Shown: positions 33,480-44,200 of the stretch, piece by piece | Layout of the letters: each line of letters starts with the position of its first letter | Position numbering within the stretch: the first letter of the stretch is position 1 | Assembly (NCBI GenBank): GCA_037976565.1 | Contig: CP137667.1 | Location: forward strand, 310,001-374,000 | From: Mesocentrotus franciscanus | Lineage: Eukaryota > Echinodermata > Echinoidea > Camarodonta > Strongylocentrotidae | Length of the DNA stretch: 64,000 bases | Direction: 5' to 3' | Notes under the pieces: generated by a model | Told to the model about the DNA's origin: nothing | Databases searched by the model: none | Seen by the model: only the letters and a program-made list of their open reading frames with translations | Program-made: the position numbers and the translations under genes

Positions 33480-34722
33480 CTTTACATTTCAAAAAAATGT
33501 GCCCCAACCCACTGTTTGAATCGTTTTCCTATGCAGGCTCTGGAGCTCTGAGGCCTTTGGCTGCGGAGCTCCCTGGAGTTAGGGAAGAAATAGACTGAAA
33601 ATTTCTTTCTCTTTCGTTCGTTAGCCTTTTTTGACTAGGTCGGCTCCTCGGGCATTGTGGCGTGCGCCTAATCCAGCTAACAATGGAAGTTACAAACTGA
33701 TTCAGCTGAGGCGCGGTTCGAAACTGAGTCACGTCTTTCGGATGGTGATGTTAAAGTCGGTCCCAGCGTTAACAATCATATCTCATTGATACAGGTCTGT
33801 AAAACCCAATTATACACACATCCTCTTTAGAGACAGAAGCCGCCATAGGGTCTCGAGTCCTGACAGAAGTTGGTGGAACGATCACGAAAGTCCCACCAAG
33901 TGCCACCCAACTTTGGACTAAAATGTCATTCAGCGGATTCATATCCGATGCATTTATAGTTGAAAATTAGGCTAGTAATATACATCAGTTCCCTCTGAGA
34001 GACCTATGGCTGGCCTGTCTCTACCCAAATTAGAGGCTATGACGAAAGAGACAGAAATGTTCAGTCTAGGAGAAGGATCTGTGAACTACTCAACTAGTAA
34101 AACTAAAGTAGTAATCCCATTCTCTTACTTTTAGGCCTAAATGCTAGTATTACTCTAATTACATTCATTTTGATTTTCACCTCCAATGTAAAGCCTTAAA
34201 GGTACTATATCCCATTTGCAGGGCAAAAAAATTAAAGGTTAAATTCAACGGCATTTGAAAGACAATACTAATTTAGAACTTCCCTAAAGGGGGCTTGAAA
34301 ATGTCTTTAAGTGGGAAAATAGCAACTATTAGTTGTCGAATCGACTTAGGAGCTATATTAGAGCCAGTAAGTAATAGTCTGATTTTTCAGACCATTGTAC
34401 GAATGGTGTACCTTTTATGCTCATAAAGATTCATTCAGTTTAATTTTGGCCATTATAAGAAGTGGGTTATTGATGTAGACAAATGCTCATGTACCCTTTA
34501 CAGCTCATTTTATGTATGTTATTACCAAAGATGAGAAAAAAGCCAGTCAGTCACTCAATAGTGTCTGACAGTGAAATCTAGCAAGTAAGGGTTTCCTTGC
34601 ATAATTTGAATATTAGGACACTGCTAATTTAAATTTCACAGATAGGACATACTGTACATGTATTCATAATTCCTGCAAAGTTCTACATAATTTGATGTTG
34701 GCTGCAAAGGGACATAGAATCT
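33480..34722. other. Unassigned DNA
   Basis: 33540-33900 is less AT-rich and has CTCTGGAGCTCTGAGGCC and GAGGCGCGGTTCG patches, but no credible gene. The rest is AT-rich without clear features. Confidence 0.45.
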
Positions 34723-34726
34723 TTAA

Positions 34727-35473
34727 AGGATTGGGTAACTTTGTCTCAGATTCTGAAACAAAATCCTGGATTTAGCTCATGCTGCAATGATAATTATGAA
34801 CCTTTAGGTCAGTAAGGAACCCCATGACTTTTACAAGCCGATGCCTGTCTGATTATCAAGAAATTTATGATTGGAAATCAAAATCAAATTTTGGTTTTCT
34901 AACGGTTTTCATAACACTACAGTCTATTGGAAAATGAGTATGGTAAAACCGATGACTCAAAGATTGTTACTTTTGAGGCGCTTCATGATCATTTTGGAGC
35001 GCAATTTTTCAGGGCTTCATTATTACACCATATCACAGACACTGATAACACGTAGGGCCATGCATCTCAGATTTAACATTGTTAAAGATAAAGACCAGTT
35101 CTGGTCATGCGATTGCATTGGGAAAGAAACGTTGTGGAATCGATCAGAAAGCGTTGATCATCTAGCATAAGTCTTGGTGTGCTGCAAGGTTCTGGAATCA
35201 TCAAAATGATAAGAAATTTGGCCAAGTCTTGGTAAAGTTACAAGCACTGTACACAGAAAGATGTATATGGAACTCTCGACACACCGACACGTCGCGATAT
35301 CTATTTGGTCCCAATAGATATAATAATTTAAATATATCAATTAGTAGGAGGTTTCGGCAAAATTTGTATCATCACGTATTAGTCATATTCTTTCACATGA
35401 TTGGTAATGAGAGCTTCCATTTCATTTTTTGAGAGGCGTTTCCAAAACTGGTCTATACCTTTAAACGATGCCT
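34727..35473. mobile_element. TTAA-flanked element I, copy 2, with MITE J nested
   Basis: Begins AGGATTGGGTAACTTTG after TTAA (34723-34726) and ends AACGATGCCT before TTAA (35474-35477). Without MITE J (35086-35460) it matches 20445-20848. After MITE J the sequence resumes TTAAACGATGCCTTTAA, corresponding to TTAAATGGTGCCTTTAA in copy 1. Confidence 0.8.
35086..35460 (+). mobile_element. TTAA-flanked MITE family J, copy 3
   Basis: Starts AGATAAAGACCAGTTCTGG after TTAA (35082-35085) and ends AACTGGTCTATACCT before TTAA (35461-35464). 375 bp. It is inserted at a different TTAA of element I than in copy 2. Confidence 0.85.
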
Positions 35474-35477
35474 TTAA

Positions 35478-36296
35478 CTAGAGTGTCTGATCGTGCACTC
35501 GGTTTGTGTGCTAAAATCTTCCCATAGAGATTGCACACCCATATGCAGTCTATGTGCATTGCGCTCATGCAAAATTGGTCAATGTTTTTATTATTACCAA
35601 ATTGAGATTCAAACCTTTATCGCTCGTGATCCTAAGGTGATACTCAATAAATGATCTCATATGAAAGAGCAGGTTTTCTCCATAATTCCCAAAGGGCTCA
35701 TTTCAATTCTAAAAATATCTTGATCAAAACAGCGATTTAAACATTGTTCCCATCGTAGCTGCGATATTTGCCACTCTCCTGAAGTGAGCCCCGAGGCTTA
35801 TGCAGGGCTAGATAATATCCATGTGCTTATTTTTCGCTGGCTCCAAGGGATCAAGCGATAACAGTTTGAAAATACCCTTCCCCTATTTTTGGATCAGCTA
35901 AATAGGGAGGCGTGAGCTCCGCTCTGCCGAACCCATGGTGACAGCGTAAAAAATCTGCACATGCATATGCATTCAGACGCGACAGTCACGTGTGGAACGT
36001 GCACGGAAGACACCGGAGGAGAGGCTTGCGATCGCGCTCAAGTTACGCATGCAGCTAAGCAACACGCATACGCTTATATTGCACAATGCAGCTGTTTAGC
36101 TATAATTACTGTAGCAAAACAAAATAACTCTGCGTGTACGTCTTTTCTTGATTCTGACAAAAAAATGATGAATATTTCTGATTTTTTTTTTTTTTTTTTG
36201 GGGGACTGTATCCTTGGATAGAAACATCGGTGAGTCTTCAAATTAGAAATGTATTATTCTGAGTGAATAATTTTTCAATTATCCAACATAATGGTA
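35478..36296 (+). mobile_element. Element F, copy 1 (tandem pair)
   Basis: From AGTGTCTGATCGTGCACTCG to the start of copy 2, with conserved stretches TCTTCCCATAGAGATTGCAC, TTTGAAAATACCCTTCC, AACTCTGCGTGTA and GATAGAAACATCGGTGAGTC. It lacks the right terminal inverted repeat seen in copy 2. A poly-T run lies at 36182-36200. Confidence 0.7.
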
Positions 36297-37910
36297 GGGT
36301 GTCTGATCCGCACCCGATGTTAAGTGCTAAACTTCTTCCCATAGAGATTGCACGCATCCCTATGCAGTCTCGTTAACCCTGTAACCGATCGATCGGATCG
36401 ATCATGGAAGATCGGAAAATTAAATTCGAAAATTTTCAAGTTTAGGGCTATCAAATGCTTTAAAAAATGCAAGCTGGGATTATTTTGTCATTTGGAGTTG
36501 TTGTGGACCATGTTTGTTGATATTTAGTGCCTTTTCATGACTTTGAAATTAATAATATTGGTCTAAGAAAAAGGCAAAACATGCGAGCCGCCATCTTGGA
36601 TTATAATGTAGGCACGCATTTTTGTCCATTGTCATTAAAATCAAGATGGCGGCTCGCATGTTTTGCCTCTATTTTATCAATTTCAAAGTCATGAAAAGGC
36701 ACTTAGTATCAACAAACATGGTCTACAACAACTCTAAATGACAAAATAATCAATGCATTAAAGCATTTGATAGCCCAAAACAAAATTTTCGGCATAAAAA
36801 TAATAAAATAAATAAATAAAATCTGCCGATTTTTTTGCCAATATTTTCGCAGATACCGATCAAAGGTGCGAGGTGTCGCTCCGATCTTCGATCCGATCAA
36901 AGCCCCAACTTACAGGGTTAGTCGTGTATTGCACGATCATGCAAATTGGTCAAAGTTTTTTTTCAAAAGCGAGATTCAAACCTTTATTCTTTGTGATCCT
37001 GAAGGTGATACTCAATAAATGAGGTGTCATATGAAAGACCAGATTAATCCCCATATTTCCAAAGGCGTTATCTCGAAATTCTAAAATATCTTGGTCAAAA
37101 CAGCTATTTAAACATTGTTTCCTGGCTAGCTCGAAATTTGCCACTTTTGAGATATGGCCCTGGCGATAAGTAGTCCAGTCGTAAGGAATATATCCATACG
37201 CTTATTTTTCGCACTAGCCCCAGGGATCACAAACAATTACAGTTTGAAAATACCCTTCCTCCCATTTTCAGATCAGCTAAGTAGGGAGGCGTGGGCTCCG
37301 CGCAGGAATAAGCATGGTGATAGCGGCGTAAAATCTGCACATGAATATGCATCGGACCGCGTGTGTGTATTGGCAAAGAGACCTGGAAGTGGATGCCCAT
37401 TGAAGACAATGGATTGCCGTTTGCGCTCGAGTTGCGCATGCAACTAAGCAACACTTAGCGTACGCTTCATGCGTCCAGCTGTTTTGCTAAATTGCAAAAC
37501 AACATAACTCTGCGTGTAAGTCTTTTTAAATCGATGCTGACAAAAATAGCATATTTCTTTTTTTATTTGAGGGCTTATCTTTTGATAGAAACATCGGTGA
37601 GTCTTGAAATTTGAAATGTATTATTCTGAATGAATGATTTTCAATTATTCAACCACGATGGTGAAAAGATCAAAGGAAAATTGAAAAATCAACTGAACAC
37701 TGATGATGGTGAAAAACAAACCAAAAGGGAAACTTGAAAATTCGTTCAGACACCCTACTTCAGTCTTCAGGATCACAAAGAATAACGGTTTGAATCTCGA
37801 TTTGGTAATAAACACATTGACCAATTTTGCAAGATCCCGCAATGCACAGACTTGCATAGGGCTGCGTGCAATCTCTATGGGAAGGATTTTAGCACACAAC
37901 GTTGTACTAA
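36297..37910 (+). mobile_element. Element F, copy 2, with terminal inverted repeats and a nested foldback
   Basis: Left end GGGTGTCTGATCCGCACCCG, then TTCTTCCCATAGAGATTGCA. The right end (about 37755-37910) is the inverse: AGGATCACAAAGAATAACGG, GCAATCTCTATGGGAAGGAT. TIRs are about 120-150 bp. The interior repeats copy 1 in order. A 543-bp foldback (36376-36918) interrupts the left TIR. Reading frames here have no domain. Confidence 0.75.
36376..36918. mobile_element. 543-bp foldback MITE, TA target site, YY1-like motif in each arm
   Basis: TAACCCTGTAA (36374) and TTACAGGGTTA (ending 36920) bound two long, nearly complementary arms (about 36376-36605 and 36640-36918) around a short loop. Matching inner segments include ATGTTTGTTGATATTTAGTG with CACTTAGTATCAACAAACAT, and GCAAAACATGCGAGCCGCCA with TGGCGGCTCGCATGTTTTGC. 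Each arm therefore carries AAGATGGCGG or its complement. Non-coding. Confidence 0.85.
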
Positions 37911-37984
37911 ATTGATGCCTATCAGCTCAGCAATCGTACATGTATGCATGCAGCGCTAGAGGTCAATACTGTACGCATGCCATG

Positions 37985-38205
37985 CCATGCCAGGCATTAC
38001 TAGTATTGAATAGAGTCTACTAGATTCTAATCTATGACTATGCTTTGCTGGATCTGGATCTAGCTCAGGCTCAGTAGCTGGAGTGATCAGCTTTAGATCT
38101 AGGCCTATCACAGCTACAGTATAAGTGATATAAATAATCTACTACTACTAGTACTACTAGGCCTAGGTCTATTCTATCTAGATCTAGCCTACTAATACTA
38201 TCTAG
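37985..38205. repeat. CTAG-rich low-complexity patch
   Basis: About ten CTAG tetramers in 220 bp, including ACTACTAGTACTACTAGGCC and TCTATCTAGATCTAGCC. Confidence 0.6.
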
Positions 38206-38259
38206 TCTTCAATCTTCATGATTTCATCAAAATTTCAAAATTCAATTTCAAATGTGATC

Positions 38260-40240
38260 GGTTTGAATTTTTTTCATGAATCAAAATCAAAATTTATTAA
38301 AGTAAGATCATTTACTATAAAAATTTAGTATAGAACTTTATTACTCACATCCTTGACAAAATGATGATCTTCAAAGTAGCTCCAGCAGCTAGCAGTCCAG
38401 TGCAAAGGAAAGATGTCGTTTTCTTCAGACCGACTATTTTCCCACACATGAGTGGATGTGTGGGACCACTGTCTGACTCTAGTCTGAGCTAGATCTACTA
38501 GGCCTATGTATAACTTGGTGAATTCTGGCCTGGCCTGGTTCGATCCTTTCTCATTTTGTTAAATTCTTGCTCTGGAAAACTCTCAAAATTCTTCTTTCCT
38601 GGTGTTAATCTAACCTTTTCCCCATACTGTGGGTTTGAAAAGAAGACAAATCTGGCGAAATGGCAAATAATGATTGAAAAGCGCCGTTGAGAGTTGTACA
38701 GTACTTGTTTTTTGCCATGCCGGGATTTTGAAATTGAAATTAAATATTTCGCTCTCTACCACTAGATGGCAGCAAACACAAATTGAGTTCCAGTTTTTTC
38801 TTTCTTTTTCTTCTTCCATTTTTGGACCCTCCGACCCCCTCCGACAGGCCTTTTATTGAAAATCAATCTCTGAATAACATATTTGAATACATGTACAAAT
38901 GAATATCATATGATACTTCAGAATAAGATATAAATAACGAATATCAACCATAATAAGCGATTACTGAAACCGTAGCATATTGATAATAATAATATGATAA
39001 TAATAATACTATATAGCTAGCTGTACTAATATACAGAACATAGATTTTTTTAAAACAACAACAACAATGCAACATCATGACTGAAAATGATGTGGGAAAT
39101 TCAATATAATATCATTAAACGATCAAAATCCTCTCAAAATTTATCCATTTGTTATCGAATGTGTCAGTTTTGTTACCAAGTATACTAACTTAATTGCCTC
39201 TCATTCGTGTAACTATTCCTGATGTTGTTTTATTGTCTGGAAGGACTCGGTATAGACTTTTGTATTTGAGTTACAGCTTCCTTTCTATAGCTGTCATTCG
39301 TTGTGATATAAAACTCTTGGAGAATTAGACAAACAAATTGTTACAATTCCATCTTATTGGATTAGTTCAAGGTCATTAAAGCAATAGAGTAGTTAGCTAA
39401 TTCTTTTGCTAATTAGATACTTTTACTTCAAATATTCAAATTAAAGTAGACAAATTAAAAAAAATCTTAATTCTACAATATAATTATATTTATAGGGAGA
39501 GTTGAGGTCTGAGGAGGGCCAGTAAATTGTCCGAATCCGATCTTTGAACCTATTGGTATTAACACGAAAAGACATAAATCAATATTAATCTTTGGAAATT
39601 CTTTTAAATACGACTGAATGTTCTCAAAATAAACAACATATTAACGACGTAATGGTGATTGGGCAACCATCGAAACATTATTCCCTAGCTGGCTAAAAAT
39701 TGGGTTTTGAACAGTTTTAGGTCGAATTGTTTTGAAGGGCCGTCTCTAAAAGTGTAGTTTATCATGTTTTCTTTATTGTCATATTTTGCGAACTTTCTGA
39801 CCCTCAAGAACTCAACCTTTCATTTAATGCTGTCAAGAAGTCAAAGAAATACAGTGACACACGATCGTAATATCGAGTGCTAGCTCAAATGCCTATTATG
39901 AAGATGATTATATTAAAGATGCAGATCGGAAATAAACATGCAATAAATGACTGACCACCTCCCCGCAAAAAAACCCATCAAGACTATGTAAAAGTATTAA
40001 AGAAACTGAAAGAAATTACACAATATGAAAATTGTTAAAGAAAAGAGAACAAAAATATAAATATTAAAAATGCCAGAAATATAGCCATGAATTGAATATC
40101 TCAAAAACGACAATTGTTTTGCAGGATAGAGGTTGAGTAGGAGGCCACGAGGGGCGATGGGCCCCCCCACCCTGGCCAAAAACAGGTAAAAAGAGATGGT
40201 AACATTAATTTTACCTTTTAAAACAAAAATGAAAATTGGC
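38260..40240. other. Unassigned AT-rich DNA
   Basis: Apart from the CTCF-like site no feature was recognised. Short AATAATA and ACAACAACA runs are present near 38985 and 39055. Confidence 0.45.
38759..38772 (+). promoter_or_regulatory. Candidate CTCF binding site
   Basis: CCACTAGATGGCAG fits every position of the published CTCF core consensus CCASYAGRKGGCRS. It lies in otherwise unassigned DNA between transposon clusters. A consensus match shows only potential binding. Confidence 0.5.
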
Positions 40241-40390
40241 CGCTCCTGGCATTCTTGGACATTCTTCACCCCACCAATTCCGCAGGATTTTCTCAGCCCC
40301 AGCTTTGTTTTATTGACTTATACGAATGAAACGACTAAAACATGCAACATTTCTTAGTGAAATAAACTAACCTGGATATATAGCCTCCTA

Positions 40391-40927
40391 CAGGGGCCAG
40401 GGCGGATCCAGCCGGCGGCAAGGGAGGGGAAAAAGGCCCACCGTGCGAAAATTTGAAAACCGTGCCGGCGATTTTCCGCTCAGGGGTGGGGTTTGAAAAA
40501 TGAAAATCGTGCTGGTCGATTTTTCGCTCAGTGGGGTGAGCACAATTTTTTTAACACCACCTTGAGCGCAAGGAGGGCCCATCTTCTTTTTTTACAAAAA
40601 GGTGTTTTGTTTTTTTCTGGGAGGCCCCTGGATCCGCCACTGACAGGGGCAGATCCAGGCGCAAAGGGGGAGGGCTTGAGAAAATATTTAGCGGCGATTA
40701 GCCAGCCGCCTGCAAAGGGAGGGGTCCTTATCTTGAAAAAATATATAGCGGCAATTAGCCAGCCGGCTAATAAGCAGGGGAGATGTTGAGAAGAAAAAAG
40801 TAGTGCCCTCTCCTCCCCCCCCGTTGAGCCCAAAAAAGATTTTAAAAAGTGCTCCCTTCCCCTCCCTACCCCTGATTCGCCGCTAAATATTTTCTCAAGA
40901 TTTGGCCCTTTACTGGATCCGCCCCTG
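40391..40927. mobile_element. hAT-like MITE E2, split by MITE E1
   Basis: The left end CAGGGGC is separated by E1 from its continuation AGATCCAGGCGCAAAGG (40651). The right end reads TACTGGATCCGCCCCTG. TIRs of about 70 bp include GAGAAAATATTTAGCGGCG on the left and its inverse near 40870-40905. It is related to the MITE at 5935-6046. Confidence 0.8.
40398..40642. mobile_element. hAT-like MITE E1 with perfect 8-bp target duplication, nested in E2
   Basis: Begins CAGGGCGGATCCAGCCGG and ends CTGGATCCGCCACTG. It is flanked on both sides by ACAGGGGC (40390-40397 and 40643-40650), the 8-bp duplication of hAT elements. The duplicated bases are the outer base plus the first seven bases of E2, proving E1 is the younger insertion. 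Confidence 0.9.
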
Positions 40928-41240
40928 TAGAAGTCTATATATCCGGGTTACGAAAAATCGATTATTTCACTGAGAAATGTTGCATGTTAATTTTAGTCGT
41001 TTCATACGTAAAAGTTAATAAAAACAAAGCTTGGGGGCAGGGAAAAATACTGCCGATTCGGGAGGGGGGTGAAGATATCAAAGTGTACACTACGTCAATG
41101 GACAAAAAAATTGTTTATTTGTTTTCACCTTCGTACGTATGTTTGGTGGGAACCGCTATTAATGTTATGTTTTATTATTGACTTTATTACTTTAATTATC
41201 ATTTGTTTAAATGGTTAAATGATAGTAGGCCTATGTTTAA

Positions 41241-44200
41241 ACATATTTGAAACTAAATTTTATGACTTCTGTACAATGTTTAAGTGTAAGTATTACAATA
41301 TTTTAAAAATATCTTTAAAATGTTCTTTTTATATCGTTTGTATAGCATTAAAAAGATGTGGGAAAATGTTTCCTTGCGATATAAAGAAAACATAAAATGT
41401 GGAATGTTTGTAAGATCTTTTTAAACATTTTGAAAAACGTTCAAAAATGTTATTTTAATTGTTTTGATAAAAACGTATTTAAAACGTATTCTTGTGACAT
41501 TTGTTACACGTTTTAAATGTAAAGACTACAATATTTTAACAACATTTTTAAAATGTTTTTTTAATATCATATATATAACATTTAAAGATGTTGGAAAAAC
41601 GTTTCTTTTCTTCTTTGAAAACATTATTATGATATTACGAAAACATTACATCTGAAATGTTTGTGAGATCTTTTTAAACATTTGGAAAAACGTTCAAAAA
41701 TGTTATTTTAATTGTTTTGATAAAAACGTATTTAAAATGTGTTCTTGTGACATTTGTAAAACGTTTCAATGTAAAGATACAATATTTTAACAACATTCTT
41801 AAAATGTTCTGTTTATATCATATCAATAACATTTAAAAGATGTTGGAAAAACGTTTCTTTTCTTCTTTGAAACATTATTACGATATTACGAAAACATTAC
41901 ATCTGGAACATTTGTGAGATCTTTTTTAAACATTTTGAAAAACGTTCAAAAAATGTTTTTTAAATTGTTTTGATAAAATTGTTTCTGAAATGTTTTTTTA
42001 ATTACTATTGTACAACGTCAAAATGTAAAGATTACAATATTTTAACAACATTCTTAAAATGTTATGTTTATATCATATCAATAACATTCAAAGATGTTGG
42101 ATAAACGTTTCTTTTCTTCTTTGAAACATTATTACGATATTACGAAAACATTACATCTGAAATGTTTGTGAGATCTTTTAAAACATTTTGAAAAACGTTC
42201 AAAAAATGTTATTTTAATTGTTTTGATAAAAACGTATTTAAAATGTATTCTTGTGACATTTGTAAAACGTTTCAATGTAAAGATTACAATATTTTAACAA
42301 CATTCTTAACATGTTATGTTTATATCATATCAATAACATTTAAAAGATGTTGGAAAAACGTTTCTTTTCTTCTTTGAAACATTATTACGATATTACGAAA
42401 ACATTACATCTGGAATGTTTGTAAGATCTTTTTTAAACATTTTGAAAAACGTTCAAAAATGTTATTTTAATTGTTTTGATAAAAACGTATTTAAAATGTA
42501 TTCTTGTGACATTTGTAACACGTTTCAATGTAAAGATTACAATATTTTAACAACATTTTAAAATGTTTTTTTTATCATATCAATAACATTTAAAAGATGT
42601 TGGAAAAACGTTTCTTTTCTTCTTTGAAACATTATTACGATATTACGAAAACATTACATCTGGAATGTTTGTGAGATCTTTTAAACATTTTGAAAAACGT
42701 TCAAAAAATGTTATTTTAATTGTTTTGATAAAAACGTATTTAAAATGTATTCTTGTGACATTTGTAACATGTTTCAATGTAAAGACTACAATATTTTAAC
42801 AACATTTTAAAATGTTTTTTTATATCATATCAATAACATTTAAAAGATGTTGGAAAAACGTTTCTTTTCTTCTCTGAAACATTATTACGATATCACGAAA
42901 ACATTACATCTGGAATGTTTGTAAGATCTTTTTTAAACATTTTGAAAAACGTTAAAAAATGTTATTTTAATTGTTTTGATAAAAACGTATTTAAAAGTAT
43001 TCTTGTGACATTTGTAACATGTTTCAATGTAAAGACTACAATATTTTAACAACATTTTAAAAAAAATTTTTAATATCATATCTATATAACATTTAAAAGA
43101 TGTTGGAAAAACGTTTCTTTCTTCTTTGAAAACATTATTATGATATTACGAAAACATTACATCTGGAATGTTTGTAAGATCTTTTTTAAACATTTTGAAA
43201 AACGTTCAAAAAATGTTATTTTAATTGTTTTGATAAAATTGTTTTGAAATGTTTTCTAATGACTTTTGTACAACGTCGAAATGTAAAGATTACAATATTT
43301 TAACAACATTCTTAAAATGTTATGTTTATATCATATCAATAACATTTAAAAGATGTTGGATAAACGTTTCTTTTCTTCTTTGAAACATTATTACGATATA
43401 ACGAAAACATTACATCTGGAATGTTTGTGAGATCTTTTAAACATTTAAAAAACGTTCAAAAAATGTTATTTTAATTGTTTTGATAAAAACGTATTTAAAA
43501 CGTATTCTTGTGACATTTGTAACACTTTTCAATGTAAAGACTACAATATTTTAACAACATTTTTAAAATGTTCTGTTTATATCATATCCATAACATTTTA
43601 AAGATGTTGGAAAAACGTTTCTTTTCTTCTTTGAAACATTTGTACGATATTACGAAAACATTACATCTGGAATGTTTGTGAGATCTTTTTAAAACATTTT
43701 GAAAAACGTTCAAAAAATGTTATTTTAATCGTTTTGATAAAAACGTATTTAAAATGTGTTCTTGTGACATTTGTTAAACGTTTCAATGTAAAGATTACAA
43801 TATTTTAAAACGTATTCTAGTGACATTTGTAACACGTTTCAATGTAAAGACTACAATATTTTAACAACATTTTAAAAATGTTCTGTTTATATCATATCTA
43901 TAACATTTAAAAGATGTTGGAAAAACGTTTCTTTTCTTCTTTGAAAACATTATTACGATATTACGAAAACATTACATCTGGAATGTTTGTAAGATCTTTT
44001 TTAAACATTTTGAAAAACGTTCAAAAAATGTTATTTTAATTGTTTTGATAAAAACGTATTTAAAACGTATTCTTGTGACATTTGTAACATGTTTCAATGT
44101 AAAGACTACAATATTTTAACAACATTTTTAAAATGTTTTTTTTAATATCATATCAATAACATTTAAAAGATGTTTGAAAAACGTTTCTTTTCTTCTTTGA

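Larger units (their letters stand above)
40250..41085. mobile_element. Long inverted repeat (foldback) surrounding hAT MITEs
   Basis: The left arm (about 40250-40390) and right arm (about 40928-41085) are imperfect inverses. Examples are ATGCAACATTTCTTAGTGAA against TTTCACTGAGAAATGTTGCA, CGAATGAAACGACTAAAA against TTTTAGTCGTTTCATACG, and GGATATATAGCCTCCTA against TAGAAGTCTATATATCC. The two nested hAT-like MITEs fill the centre. Confidence 0.75.

Noticed and set aside
32999..33598. 199-residue frame as a gene
   Set aside because: It crosses the element H arm and the whole pogo-like MITE and has no domain.
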